DNA from: RUG11241 sp964560085
GTDB lineage: Bacteria > Bacillota_I > Bacilli_A > RF39 > UBA660
DNA length: 64,000 bases
Reading direction: 5' to 3'
NCBI GenBank assembly: GCA_964560085.1
Contig: CAZLKF010000001.1
Span: 62,001 to 126,000 of the forward strand
Shown: piece after piece, positions 51,033 to 60,710 of the stretch
Layout of the letters: each line of letters starts with the position of its first letter
Position numbering within the stretch: the stretch's first letter is position 1
The notes under the pieces: model-generated
What the model saw: only the letters and a program-made list of their open reading frames with translations
Told to the model about the DNA's origin: nothing
The model's database searches: none
Made by a program: the position numbers and the translations under genes

Positions 51033-52707
51033 CATTGCCATAATTATAAAAATTGTTGTAATAAAATCCTTTTTTGTTGATTAACTCATTTGAGGTCCCA
51101 ATTTCTTTTATTTCATTGCGGTCAAAAACGATAATTTGATCACTTATGTCACAAAGATCAAGTTCACGACCTAAAATGATTATTGTATGATCTTTAGTAA
51201 TGGTTTTTAGATATTTTGTGACACTAGCGAAATTTTCTTTACTAAGTTCAAAAATAGTATCAGCAATCAATATAATTTTTGATTTTTTTACCAATGCTCT
51301 TGTTATTGCCAACATATTTTTTAACTCTGACGTCATATTATCATTTACTATTGTATCATAACCATTTGGTAAAGCATTGATAGTATCATGGATATTAAGC
51401 TGCTTACATATTGCAATTACATCATTGAAATTCTTATTAATAATTGTTAAATTTTCTTTAATTGAAAGATTAAAGAAAAAGGGATTGCTTGTCACAAGAG
51501 ATACCACGTTATAATACGTAACATTTTGAATATCTTTAATATCAATATCATCAATCATAATTGTTCCATAATGTTGGCGATTCATTTTTAACAATAATTC
51601 ATATATACCATGGTAACCACTATCATCTCTTCCAATAATTGACGTCAAAGAATTTTCTTTTATAATAAAGCTAACATTATTTAAAATCGGATCTTCTTTG
51701 AACCCATATAAAATATTGTGAAATTCAATTTTACCATTAAATTGTCTTTTTTTAACAATAGCTTCATCTGTATAATTAGCATATTCAAATATTTTATTAT
51801 AGCGATTTTTAGAAACTTTCAAATTACATCTTTCAACATTTAAAGTTGAAACAATTCCAAAATTATCAACAATTTTAGCATAATAATTGTAAATAATAAC
51901 TAATACACCAATTTCTAAATGACCAGTGCCTATTAAATAAACTCCATAGAACATTAAGATATATTTAAATATTTCAATGAAACAAACAATAAAATATTTA
52001 TCACCATTAAAATTAACATTATATTTTGCATTACTATCTAAATATTTTTCCGTTCCCTTAAATAAACGACTAGAAATTTTGCCGAACAAATTAAATGATT
52101 TTATATCTCTTATTCCTGAAAAGAATTCATGATTAAGACTTGTTTTAATATCTAAATTCTGTTTGCGCTCTAAATTATTTCTTTCAGTTTTTTTTCGGAC
52201 AATGGCAAACAAAATAAGACCGATGATGGACACTATCACTATAACTAAAAACATATATAAATCAATTGCATAAAAATAAAAATAGATAACAACCATTTCG
52301 ATAATTCGAATAATTCTTGCAATGTAATTAGTGTAATACCCTGACATTATGTCAACATCACTATTCAATATATTTAAATATTCACTTAAAGAAAATCTTG
52401 ATAAACTAAATAAAGAATTATGAATAAGTCCATTGACGGCTTTTATAGTTAATTTAGAATATAGTTTATTATATAGTTTATAAATTGCTACTTGATTTAA
52501 ATATTCAGAAAACCAATATAGTATTATGACAATTAGACATAATAAAACATTAAAATATGCATCTTCATATTTGGCATTAGTAACATCGGTAATAACTTTA
52601 GCCCAAAAAAGAGGCATAATCAAAATTGTTAGACGTGTAAATATAGATGTTAATACATTATATACAATCTCTCGTTTTGATTGCTTCAATATTTCTTTAT
52701 TGCTCAT
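51019..52707 (-). CDS. ABC exporter-like protein with degenerate ATPase motifs
   Basis: A 562-residue half-transporter: six membrane helices (about 18-300) fused to a nucleotide-binding fold (about 335-545). Every catalytic motif is altered: Walker A is GRDDSGYHG with no GK(S/T); the Q-loop reads SLVTSNPFFF without Gln; the signature is MTSELKN in place of LSGGQ; Walker B is IILIADTIF without the Glu; the switch histidine in ILGRELD is lost. The fold and spacing (ENL, ALPNGYDTIV) are kept, so this is divergence and not a frameshift. It may be a regulatory or heterodimer half. Its leader is about 170 bases. Confidence 0.83.
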   Translation of the reverse strand: MSNKEILKQSKREIVYNVLTSIFTRLTILIMPLFWAKVITDVTNAKYEDAYFNVLLCLIVIILYWFSEYLNQVAIYKLYNKLYSKLTIKAVNGLIHNSLFSLSRFSLSEYLNILNSDVDIMSGYYTNYIARIIRIIEMVVIYFYFYAIDLYMFLVIVIVSIIGLILFAIVRKKTERNNLERKQNLDIKTSLNHEFFSGIRDIKSFNLFGKISSRLFKGTEKYLDSNAKYNVNFNGDKYFIVCFIEIFKYILMFYGVYLIGTGHLEIGVLVIIYNYYAKIVDNFGIVSTLNVERCNLKVSKNRYNKIFEYANYTDEAIVKKRQFNGKIEFHNILYGFKEDPILNNVSFIIKENSLTSIIGRDDSGYHGIYELLLKMNRQHYGTIMIDDIDIKDIQNVTYYNVVSLVTSNPFFFNLSIKENLTIINKNFNDVIAICKQLNIHDTINALPNGYDTIVNDNMTSELKNMLAITRALVKKSKIILIADTIFELSKENFASVTKYLKTITKDHTIIILGRELDLCDISDQIIVFDRNEIKEIGTSNELINKKGFYYNNFYNYGNEKEK

Positions 52708-52882
52708 ATTATTAAACCTTTTATACGCAAAAATTCAAGTCATAAGTTTATTAAAAACATCACATTGAATATTACGAACTTTCCCTTCAAAAAAATATTT
52801 TTACCGCACTACCAACTGATTCTTAACCATACGAACATTAATTTTTGAACTATGGCATGTTTATTTTATCATTATATAAAAA

Positions 52883-52891
52883 TTATAACAT
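52883..52891 (-). promoter_or_regulatory. possible extended -10 promoter for the degenerate ABC gene
   Basis: TGTTATAAT on the minus strand, 175 bases before the ATG at 52707. The region between has no strong hairpin or reading frame that I can support. Confidence 0.45.
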
Positions 52892-52920
52892 GTAATTCAT
52901 TCAATAAAAATATACTTTAC

Positions 52921-52947
52921 AAAAAAAGATGACAAATCATCTTTTTT
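52921..52947 (-). terminator. terminator after folD
   Basis: AAAAAAGATGA and TCATCTTTTTT pair around CAAA, with T tail on the minus strand. The folD stop (TGA at 52937-52939) is part of the stem. Confidence 0.87.
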
Positions 52948-53767
52948 GGATTTTATAACTCTTTATCACATTTTGCATTAAACTAATAGTAGTCATAGGT
53001 CCAACTCCACCAGGAACTGGTGTAATATATGATGCTATTTCAGAAACTTCTTCAAAATTGACATCACCATAAATCTTATTTTCAAAGCGGTTGATTCCTA
53101 CATCAACGACTACTGCTGATTCTTTTATCATATCTTTTGTTATCAAATTACGTTTACCGACTGCAACTATCAAAATATCCGCCTGTTTTGTATAATTTGC
53201 TAAATTTTCAGTTTTCGAATGGCATACTGTAACAGTAGCATCTTTGCTTAAACACAAACTTATTAAGGGTTTACCTACTAAATTACTTCGTCCGACAATT
53301 ACGACATGTTTTCCTATAAAAGGAATATTGTAATGGTCTAGCAAAGTAATTATACCCATTGGTGTGCATGATGTTAAGATAGGATTACCATTAATAAGGG
53401 AGCCCATATTGGCTTTAGTTAAACCATCAATATCTTTCAATGGATTGATAGTGTTAATTATTTTATCGGTATTTAAATGTTTAGGAATTGGTAATTGGAC
53501 AATAACTCCAAAAACGTTTTTATCATCATTTAATTCGTTTATTTTAGAAATTACTTCATTTTCTTGCACATTTTCTTCAAAAACAATATGTTCAAAATTG
53601 TAACCTATTTCTTTAGCCAAACGTGATTTAGCATTAACATAAATCGTACTAGCTGGATCAGTTCCTATTTGAATAACGGCTAAACCAATTTTTTCATTTA
53701 TAGTTGCAACTTCTGTAATTAGTTCTTTTTTAATCTCTTGTGCAACTTCTTTACCATTTAAAATCAA
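52937..53767 (-). CDS. folD: methylenetetrahydrofolate dehydrogenase/cyclohydrolase
   Basis: A 276-residue bifunctional enzyme that interconverts methylene-, methenyl- and formyl-tetrahydrofolate with NADP. YVNAKSRLAKEIG holds the catalytic lysine; VQLPIPKHLN, PLKDIDGLTKANMG, HVVIVGRSNLVGKPL and TPVPGGVGPMTTISLMQN are all family signatures. Length is normal. Translation starts at TTG, five bases after AAGGAGTG. It follows glyA by 11 bases; the two enzymes share the one-carbon pathway. Confidence 0.97.
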   Translation of the reverse strand: MILNGKEVAQEIKKELITEVATINEKIGLAVIQIGTDPASTIYVNAKSRLAKEIGYNFEHIVFEENVQENEVISKINELNDDKNVFGVIVQLPIPKHLNTDKIINTINPLKDIDGLTKANMGSLINGNPILTSCTPMGIITLLDHYNIPFIGKHVVIVGRSNLVGKPLISLCLSKDATVTVCHSKTENLANYTKQADILIVAVGKRNLITKDMIKESAVVVDVGINRFENKIYGDVNFEEVSEIASYITPVPGGVGPMTTISLMQNVIKSYKIQKR

Positions 53768-53778
53768 TATATCACTCC

Positions 53779-54999
53779 TTAATATAGAGGAAATTTTTTC
53801 GTTATACTTGCTACTTCATCTTTCAATTCTTTTAAAATTTTAGTATCATCATGATTTTTTAAGGCTTTTGCAATGATTTTACCAATTTGAACAAAATCTT
53901 TTTCTTTTAAACCACGCGTTGTCATTGCTGGTGATCCTAAACGAATACCACTTGTCTTAAAAGGTGATTCAGTATCATTAGGAATAGAATTTTTATTAGC
54001 TGTTACATTGATTGAATCTAAAACTTTTTCAGCTTCCTTGCCAGTTATTCCAATATTTGATTTCACATCAACTAAAATCAAATGATTATCAGTAGTTCCA
54101 CTGACAATATGAAAACCTTCTTCTTTTAAAGTGTCAGCTAATGCTTTAGCATTTTTTACAACTTGGACCATATAATCTTTAAATGCTGGTTGTAAAGCTT
54201 CATAAAAGCACTCAGCTTTAGCAGCAATAACATGCATTAAAGGACCACCTTGAATACCTGGAAATATTATTTTATCTATTTTAGCTGCTATCTCCGCATT
54301 ATTAGTAAGAATAATGCCACCTCTTGGTCCACGCAATGTTTTATGTGTAGTTGAAGTTACAACATCAGCATAAGGAAATGGACTTGGATGAAGACCTGTT
54401 GCAACTAAACCAGCAATATGAGCCATATCAACCATTAAAATTGCTCCACAAGCATCAGCTATTTCACGAAAACGAGCAAAATCAATAGTTCTGGCATAAG
54501 CACTAGCTCCGGCAATTATCATCTTGGGTTTTTCTTTTTTAGCTAATTCTTTGATTGCCTCATAATCTAATACTTCCGTTTCTGGATTTAAATCATAAGA
54601 AACAATATTATATTCTAATCCGCTAAAATTAATTGGATGTCCATGAGTTAAATGACCTCCTTGATTTAAGCTCATTCCCATAACTTTATCGCCTATATTT
54701 AATAAAGCTTTATAAACAGCCATATTAGCACTTGACCCAGAATGTGGTTGAACATTGGCATATTCACAATTAAATAATTTTTTTAAATAATCACGTGCCA
54801 AATCTTCAACAGTATCAACATTAACACAACCGCCGTAATAACGTTTATGTGGATATCCTTCAGCATACTTGTTTGTCAACACACTACCTTGCAATTTTAA
54901 TATGTCTTTAGAAACAAAATTTTCAGATGCGATCAACTCAATATTATCTCTCTGTCTTTTTAATTCTTTTTTAATAGCTTTTTCAATTAATTTATCCAT
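53779..54999 (-). CDS. glyA: serine hydroxymethyltransferase
   Basis: A 406-residue pyridoxal-phosphate enzyme that converts serine and tetrahydrofolate to glycine and methylene-tetrahydrofolate. IELIASENFVS, YAEGYPHKRYYGGC, VQPHSGSSANMAVY, VDMAHIAGL and the PLP-lysine motif VTSTTHKTLRGPRGG are intact. Length is normal. GGGAGGTT precedes the ATG. Forms an operon with folD. Confidence 0.98.
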   Translation of the reverse strand: MDKLIEKAIKKELKRQRDNIELIASENFVSKDILKLQGSVLTNKYAEGYPHKRYYGGCVNVDTVEDLARDYLKKLFNCEYANVQPHSGSSANMAVYKALLNIGDKVMGMSLNQGGHLTHGHPINFSGLEYNIVSYDLNPETEVLDYEAIKELAKKEKPKMIIAGASAYARTIDFARFREIADACGAILMVDMAHIAGLVATGLHPSPFPYADVVTSTTHKTLRGPRGGIILTNNAEIAAKIDKIIFPGIQGGPLMHVIAAKAECFYEALQPAFKDYMVQVVKNAKALADTLKEEGFHIVSGTTDNHLILVDVKSNIGITGKEAEKVLDSINVTANKNSIPNDTESPFKTSGIRLGSPAMTTRGLKEKDFVQIGKIIAKALKNHDDTKILKELKDEVASITKKFPLY

Positions 55000-55033
55000 T
55001 ATATAACCTCCCTTAAAGTATTATATCACAATT

Positions 55034-56044
55034 TTAATTTTCTTTTAAATAACTTAAAGCGTCATCAAAATTATTGACGCAGATAATTCTTATATCATAA
55101 TCTCTCTCCTTTTTTAGTTGACCAGCGTCAACACAATTTTCTCCACTTGGAACAAAAAATAGATCGGCTTTTTCTTTAACTGCCGTTTTTAATTTATATT
55201 CTATTCCACCAATTGTTCCAACATTTCCATCTAAATCAATTGTCCCCGTTCCGACAATTTTTTTCCCTTTAATTAAATCATCATTTATCAATGATAAATA
55301 AATATATAAAGCATTCATAAATCCTCCAGATGAGCCACTTTCAGAATCAGAATATTTAAATTCAACCTTTCGTTCAGTCTCATATTCACTTAATGGTGAT
55401 ATTAATATACCAATTTTTTTAATACCATCCAATTCATAGAGTTTAAAATGTTTTTTTATTTCTGAATCATCTACTTTAATAGTTACATCGACTTCTTCGT
55501 CTAAATTTAATTTTTCTTTTATAAGTTCAACATCATTTGTACTTGTAACTTTTTCTCCATTTATTTCAATTATTTGATCACCAACTTTTAAATCAGTTTT
55601 TGCATCTTCTGAAACATAAGTAATATATAATTTTGATTCTTTAAGCACAATTTTTTCATTGGCTTTTTGATAAGCATATATTACTGCTTGATTCATACTC
55701 TCTTTTAGCATTATATATCCTCGTTTGTTAACATCATCAATTGTTTCATTAGTTGGTACTACATCCTCCTTTTTAACGACATTCCAATTACTATTTATGG
55801 CTGATATTAATAAAGTAGGAATAGTTGCATCAATTTCTAAAACATACACTAAATTCAAACTTCCATTTAATTTCGAAGAATCATCAACAACTATCCTTTC
55901 ATTTAATGAAAGAATTCCACCTGGTGCTTCAATATAATAAGGAAATCTAATATTGATAATGATAGCAAAAAGAATTAAAAAAATTAATTCTTTTTTATAT
56001 AGTATAATGTTTTTCTTTAACTTTGCATATATTTTATTAAACAT
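55034..56044 (-). CDS. ylbL: PDZ and Lon-type protease, YlbL family
   Basis: A 336-residue membrane protease. N-terminal helix about 17-34; PDZ domain about 110-200 (YVSEDAKTDLKVGDQIIEINGEKV); Lon-type S16 domain about 225-336 with ESGSSGGFMNAL (catalytic Ser239) and GTIGGIEYKLKTAVKEKADLFFVP (lysine near 284), a full Ser-Lys dyad. In Bacillus YlbL has a role in the response to DNA damage as a checkpoint-recovery protease. ylbJ lies directly beside it on the other strand, as these genes also neighbour each other in Bacillus. Confidence 0.93.
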   Translation of the reverse strand: MFNKIYAKLKKNIILYKKELIFLILFAIIINIRFPYYIEAPGGILSLNERIVVDDSSKLNGSLNLVYVLEIDATIPTLLISAINSNWNVVKKEDVVPTNETIDDVNKRGYIMLKESMNQAVIYAYQKANEKIVLKESKLYITYVSEDAKTDLKVGDQIIEINGEKVTSTNDVELIKEKLNLDEEVDVTIKVDDSEIKKHFKLYELDGIKKIGILISPLSEYETERKVEFKYSDSESGSSGGFMNALYIYLSLINDDLIKGKKIVGTGTIDLDGNVGTIGGIEYKLKTAVKEKADLFFVPSGENCVDAGQLKKERDYDIRIICVNNFDDALSYLKEN

Positions 56045-56068
56045 GTTTTTCCTTTCTGGAGTGAAATT

Positions 56069-56998
56069 ATGAAAAAATCAATAACAAAATATTGTATTAT
56101 TTTTCTTTTATTATTAATTTTTATTAGTATTTTTAATATGTCCGACAAGTTAGTAACAATCATCAAAAGTTCATGCACAATTTGGTTGTATAATTTAGTA
56201 CCTTCAATGTTTCCTTTTTTTATCTTAACAGATTTACTTGTAAATTATGGTTTTATTGATATCTTAGCATTCTTATTTAAAAAACCAATAAAATTTTTAT
56301 TCAATGTTAGTGAAAATGCCAGTTTCGTTATTTTTTTTAGTTTACTGACTGGATTTCCTAGCAGTGCCAAGTATTGTAAAAGCTTATTAGAAAATGATTT
56401 AATTAGTTTAGAAGACGCTAACAAAATTATTTGTTTTACTCATTTTTCTAATCCTCTATTTATTATAAATGTTATAGGTATAATAATTTTAAACAGTCAG
56501 AAACTTGGTATTTTTATTTTAATCAGTCACTATTTAAGCAATATAATTATTGGTATACTTCTTAGAAACAAACCAACTAAAAATATTGATAGACAAAATT
56601 CATTAACTACTAAACCATTAGCAAATGTCTTAACAGAATCATTTTTAAATTCGTTTAATTCATTATTAATTGTATTAGGTAGTCTTATTACGTTTCAATT
56701 ATTAACTGCCATTATTTATAATTATATTCCTCTTAATCAAAATTTAAAAGTCGTAATCGGCAGTTTTCTTGAAATAACTCAAGGATTATTTGCACTAAAG
56801 AATTTAAATATTGCAATCAACATAAAAGCTTTAATTGCTTCATCTATTATTTCCTTTGGAGGAATTTGCATTCACATGCAAGTAAATAGCATTTTACATT
56901 GCTCAGAAATTAAATATAAGCGCTATTTGTTATGTAGAGCTCTACAAGCAATAATTTCACCTATTATAATGTTTATTTTACTTAGCTATTGTATATAA
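56069..56998 (+). CDS. ylbJ: YlbJ-like sporulation integral membrane protein
   Basis: A 309-residue protein of about eight membrane helices with the YlbJ/nucleoside-recognition (Gate-domain) pattern: WLYNLVPSMFPFFILTDLL, LLTGFPSSAKYCKSLLENDLIS and FTHFSNPLFIINVIG. In Bacillus ylbJ belongs to the sigma-E regulon and is required for spore formation. GGAGTG precedes the ATG. Only 24 bases separate it from ylbL on the other strand, so its promoter must lie inside the ylbL coding region; its last 21 bases overlap the end of the convergent prepilin-like gene. Confidence 0.88.
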   Translation: MKKSITKYCIIFLLLLIFISIFNMSDKLVTIIKSSCTIWLYNLVPSMFPFFILTDLLVNYGFIDILAFLFKKPIKFLFNVSENASFVIFFSLLTGFPSSAKYCKSLLENDLISLEDANKIICFTHFSNPLFIINVIGIIILNSQKLGIFILISHYLSNIIIGILLRNKPTKNIDRQNSLTTKPLANVLTESFLNSFNSLLIVLGSLITFQLLTAIIYNYIPLNQNLKVVIGSFLEITQGLFALKNLNIAINIKALIASSIISFGGICIHMQVNSILHCSEIKYKRYLLCRALQAIISPIIMFILLSYCI

Positions 56999-58705
56999 AC
57001 TATATGGATTATCAACAGTACCAGTACCCAAAATATAAAGATTCGCGTCCAAATACAATGTTCCTCTCGTTCTAAATTCATCACCGATACTATTAAGCTG
57101 AAAACTATTATTTTCTTCATTTATAATCCAAGTACTAGTACTATTATAAATACTTCGTGTCATTGTGCGATAAGTTCTTTGGTTTTGTTGTGACCATAAC
57201 CAGTTATTATATACGCAAGGAACTGTTTTATTTTCTCCTTCAATTGTAATATAAATAGTATCCTTGCAATTTGCATTATCACTTGCAAGAATTACATCAG
57301 TTAGAGAAATTATCCCAGCATTCGGTGGACATAAATCTTCCATACAATTGCCAGACCATTTTAGAGTTGCTTCAGCATCATAAACATTTTTAATTGTTGG
57401 ACTACCAGTTCTAGGTGGAACAACAGCAAATGGGAAATCATCATAATCAACAACGCCAACATTAAAAGCCCCGTTTTTTATTTGTACACGACCCGTTCCA
57501 GTATTTAAAAGAGCTTGTAACCAATTATTATTAACAATTGTATTAATATTTTGAACTAAATTTACAGTGCCATCTTTATAACGACAAGTTGCACGATCTT
57601 CAAAATCATATAAAGTTGCATCTGGTGAAACCATCCAACAAGAATTATTTGCTAAAATTCCTGTAGTTTCTGTTCCATAAGGTAGTATCGAATTCCCAAG
57701 TGAATCTGTTATTAGATCTTCACTCACTACTTTAAGTAAATGCTTGCTTTCAATCACTTTATCGCCATTAGCATCATATATTAATTGGCCATTATCGTCG
57801 GTTGCATAACCATTTTGAACGTCAAGTGAAAGAATTCGAAACATTTTTGAACCAATCACAATATAATTATCTGGATTACTTCCCTTATAAACATATTTGC
57901 CGATTTCACTATAAAGATAAATATTGCTATTAGCACTTTTCTCGTATAAATTGGAAATGCGAGCTTTAGCCGTTTCATAATTTTTTATAACACGTGAAGC
58001 AGTTGCACCACTAGCAGCATTAATACCAGTATATGTTATAGCCCCATTACCTTCTTTATCAAATTCAATAACTCCAGGTAATACATCATCTTCATTAATA
58101 GTAATTGTTCCATCTGGATAATAAACCATCCACCCCGTTTCAATAAAGACATCCTCACTAAATTTGTAACTAATAGCTGGTCCTAATAATAGAATCTCGG
58201 CCTTATCAGCAGCCGATCTGCTATAAACTGTCTCATTAATATCATATTGATGTATCGCTTTTATTACATATTTACCATTTTCAAAAATCGAGTTTTTAAT
58301 ATTTAAGTTTATTTTAAATATTGCCTGTTTATATATTTTATCATCACTGACTGAGATACTTAACTCATCAACGAAGCCCAAACCATCAAACGAATAAGCA
58401 TCTTTACCAAACGTAAATGTATTGGTTTCTTTATTGATAAACATTTTTTCACTAGTGTTGTCCTTATAGAAAAATGTTAAACAATTTTCACCACAATTTT
58501 TTATTAAAACGATGTTATTTTTAATAAATTTATTATTCATATTCTCAGAAATTAATGACTGCTTATTTAATAATTCTGTTTTTATACCTAAATTAACATA
58601 AAGTTCTTCAATAGATATGACAACTTGAATTATGAAAACAAAAACTAGAATACAAAGTACAAAAGAAACAATTAATTCAACGACCGATAGTCCTTTGTTA
58701 TTCAT
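56978..58705 (-). CDS. oversized minor prepilin-like protein
   Basis: A 575-residue protein with a prepilin signal NNKG then LSVVELIVSFVLCILVFVF, Glu at +5 and cleavage after Gly5. The pilin-like stem runs to about 160; the remaining 400 residues form a large head with several Cys pairs and aromatic-rich segments (for example WMVYYPDGT) that I cannot name, although such heads occur on pilus tip proteins. GTGGGGTG precedes the ATG. It starts 2 bases after the stop of the smaller prepilin gene. Confidence 0.82.
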   Translation of the reverse strand: MNNKGLSVVELIVSFVLCILVFVFIIQVVISIEELYVNLGIKTELLNKQSLISENMNNKFIKNNIVLIKNCGENCLTFFYKDNTSEKMFINKETNTFTFGKDAYSFDGLGFVDELSISVSDDKIYKQAIFKINLNIKNSIFENGKYVIKAIHQYDINETVYSRSAADKAEILLLGPAISYKFSEDVFIETGWMVYYPDGTITINEDDVLPGVIEFDKEGNGAITYTGINAASGATASRVIKNYETAKARISNLYEKSANSNIYLYSEIGKYVYKGSNPDNYIVIGSKMFRILSLDVQNGYATDDNGQLIYDANGDKVIESKHLLKVVSEDLITDSLGNSILPYGTETTGILANNSCWMVSPDATLYDFEDRATCRYKDGTVNLVQNINTIVNNNWLQALLNTGTGRVQIKNGAFNVGVVDYDDFPFAVVPPRTGSPTIKNVYDAEATLKWSGNCMEDLCPPNAGIISLTDVILASDNANCKDTIYITIEGENKTVPCVYNNWLWSQQNQRTYRTMTRSIYNSTSTWIINEENNSFQLNSIGDEFRTRGTLYLDANLYILGTGTVDNPYSLYTIAK

Positions 58706-58707
58706 AT

Positions 58708-59262
58708 TTACACCCCACTTGCACGATACAATACAAGTGATGCAGTTGTATTGTCATCAAATAAAGCAATTAGCATATAACGTTTATCACTTGTTTCTGA
58801 TTTTATAGTTTTTATATAATCTGCTAAAGAAATATTTAAATCACGAATATCGCTATTTAAGCACGTCTTTAAATTGCTTAAATTTTCTTTCACAAAAATT
58901 ATTTGGCGTTTGTGGGCTGTTGAAGTTGTAATTCCCATATTTGTAAGTAACGCATCACAATAATTTATATTGCCATTAGTAAATTTACTGCAATCTACAT
59001 AAATATAGCATTTTGAGCAATCTGTTTCATCACAACTATAATTATTGTTTAATTCTGTAACTAATTTATCGAAATTATCATCATTCATCAAAAATGTTCG
59101 GAAGTTTGCTAAAGAATACATGCTAGTAATGTTATCATAGTTAAAACTTGTGTTATATGTTCTTGTCACACCCTTAATTTGGGTATACAAAACAGTAATT
59201 GCCGTTAAAACAATTACTGAAGCAATGATACACTCAACTACCATAAAACCATTTTTTTTCAT
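58708..59262 (-). CDS. minor prepilin-like protein
   Basis: A 184-residue pilin-sized protein with the signal MKKNG then FMVVECIIASVIVLTAITVLY; Glu at +5, cleavage after Gly5. The head has two close Cys pairs (SCDETDCSKC, and CSK/ C). I choose the ATG at 59262 because AAAGGGGA lies seven bases before it; another ATG two codons earlier sits inside that site. It is cotranscribed with the 575-residue prepilin and divergent from the pilus ATPase gene. Confidence 0.85.
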   Translation of the reverse strand: MKKNGFMVVECIIASVIVLTAITVLYTQIKGVTRTYNTSFNYDNITSMYSLANFRTFLMNDDNFDKLVTELNNNYSCDETDCSKCYIYVDCSKFTNGNINYCDALLTNMGITTSTAHKRQIIFVKENLSNLKTCLNSDIRDLNISLADYIKTIKSETSDKRYMLIALFDDNTTASLVLYRASGV

Positions 59263-59280
59263 AAACATTCCCCTTTATTA

Positions 59281-59309
59281 TTGAATTTATCTTAAATATA
59301 TTATATAAT
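59281..59309 (+). promoter_or_regulatory. promoter for the pilus ATPase gene
   Basis: TTGAAT (59281-59286) and TATAAT (59304-59309) with an ideal 17-base spacer on the plus strand. The leader to the ATG at 59359 is about 43 bases. Confidence 0.8.
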
Positions 59310-59358
59310 ATATTTACAATAAATGCTAGTAGTATTTAAAAGAATAAAGAGGGATAAA

Positions 59359-60654
59359 ATGTTAAGAAAATACAATTTTAGTGATACTCCCATTGTCGAA
59401 ATCGTTAATGATATATTGTATGATGCCTCTATGCGTAAAGCTAGCGACATTCATTTTGACCCTTTTGATAATTTTGTCAAAATTCGTATTCGAATTGACG
59501 GAACTTTAATGGATTATGCAACCGTTCCAAACGAATATAAGCAAAACTTAATAACTAGAATAAAAATCCTTAGTGGTATGAATATAACTGAAACAAGACT
59601 TCCACAAGATGGTGCAATAAAAATATCAATTGAAGACACAGATATGGATATGCGTGTTTCTACTTTACCAACAAATTTAGGTGAAAAAGTTGTAATTCGT
59701 ATTATGGATTATAAGGCTAGCTTAAATGGAATTGAAAATTTAGATTTTAATGAAAGCAATTATAACAAAGTCCTAGAGATGATTAATAAACCTAACGGAA
59801 TTATCCTTGTAACAGGAGCTACAGGAACAGGTAAATCAACGACTGTTTACTCCATATTGCAACGTATCAATAAAGAAAACGTTAATTTAATTACTGTTGA
59901 AGATCCAATTGAAATGGATATTACTGGTGTCAATCAGGTGCAAGTTAATAGCGAAATTGGTTTAACATTTGCTAACACCCTTCGTTCTATTTTAAGACAA
60001 GACCCCGATATTATTATGATTGGAGAAATTCGTGATAGTGAAACAGCAAAAATAGCCGTTCGTGCTTCAATTACAGGACATTTAGTCTTATCAACAATTC
60101 ACACTAATAATTCTCTTACAACAATTGAACGTCTTTTAGATATGGATGTTGAAAGATATTTATTATCAAGTGCTTTATCAGGTATTATTTCACAGCGATT
60201 AGCTAGAAGAATTTGTCTTGATTGCGCAACTAAAAGACCAACAAAAGATTATGAAAAGGAAATATTTAAAACTTATTTGGGACATGATGTTGATGAAATA
60301 TATGTACCAACTGGTTGTGAAAAATGCAATTCTGGTTATGCTGGACGTATTGCCATACAAGAAGTTCTCTTAATTAATGAAGAAATACGTGATGCTATTA
60401 ATGATGGTATTGCTAAGGAGAATCTGCGCGAATTAGTCTATAAAAGTGATGTTATTACAATGTTTCAAGATGGACTTATGAAAGTTGAAGCTGGATTAAC
60501 TTCTATTGAAGAAGTAATGCGTTTAATTGAAGTTGATGATGATGAAAATGTCACTAATGAAAAAGAAGCAATTGTCAAAGAGAATGATGAGCATGTTCAC
60601 GATCATGAAACCTCAGATAATAAGAGTGAAAGCTTTGAAACACTAGATTTTTAA
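59359..60654 (+). CDS. type IV pilus/type II secretion assembly ATPase (PilB/GspE/ComGA family)
   Basis: A 431-residue hexameric ATPase that drives pilin assembly. The ATG at 59359 has AGAGGG five bases before it; a frame to 59323 lacks one. GATGTGKSTTVYSIL is Walker A, LRQDPDIIMIGEIRD the Asp box and Walker B, TGHLVLSTIHTNN the His box, and CLDCATKR with CEKCNSGY form the zinc site. The N1 domain of classical PilB is missing, as in ComGA of competence pili. A non-conserved acidic tail of about 35 residues follows. It is convergent with the NlpC/P60 gene. Confidence 0.94.
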   Translation: MLRKYNFSDTPIVEIVNDILYDASMRKASDIHFDPFDNFVKIRIRIDGTLMDYATVPNEYKQNLITRIKILSGMNITETRLPQDGAIKISIEDTDMDMRVSTLPTNLGEKVVIRIMDYKASLNGIENLDFNESNYNKVLEMINKPNGIILVTGATGTGKSTTVYSILQRINKENVNLITVEDPIEMDITGVNQVQVNSEIGLTFANTLRSILRQDPDIIMIGEIRDSETAKIAVRASITGHLVLSTIHTNNSLTTIERLLDMDVERYLLSSALSGIISQRLARRICLDCATKRPTKDYEKEIFKTYLGHDVDEIYVPTGCEKCNSGYAGRIAIQEVLLINEEIRDAINDGIAKENLRELVYKSDVITMFQDGLMKVEAGLTSIEEVMRLIEVDDDENVTNEKEAIVKENDEHVHDHETSDNKSESFETLDF

Positions 60655-60680
60655 AATTGAGATAATCTCAATTTTTTTTT
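60654..60680 (+). terminator. terminator after the pilus ATPase gene
   Basis: AAATTGAGA and TCTCAATTT form a 9-base-pair stem with a 3-base loop and a T run on the plus strand. Confidence 0.85.
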
Positions 60681-60682
60681 AT

Positions 60683-60710
60683 AAAAAAATTATTGGTTAA
60701 CCAATAATTT
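60683..60710 (-). terminator. terminator after the NlpC/P60 gene
   Basis: AAATTATTGGTT and AACCAATAATTT are a perfect palindrome with a T run on the minus strand, back to back with the plus-strand terminator. Confidence 0.82.

Noticed and set aside
52708..52882. A leader peptide gene before the degenerate ABC exporter
   Set aside because: A nine-codon ATG frame exists but has no ribosome binding site and no link to an attenuator.
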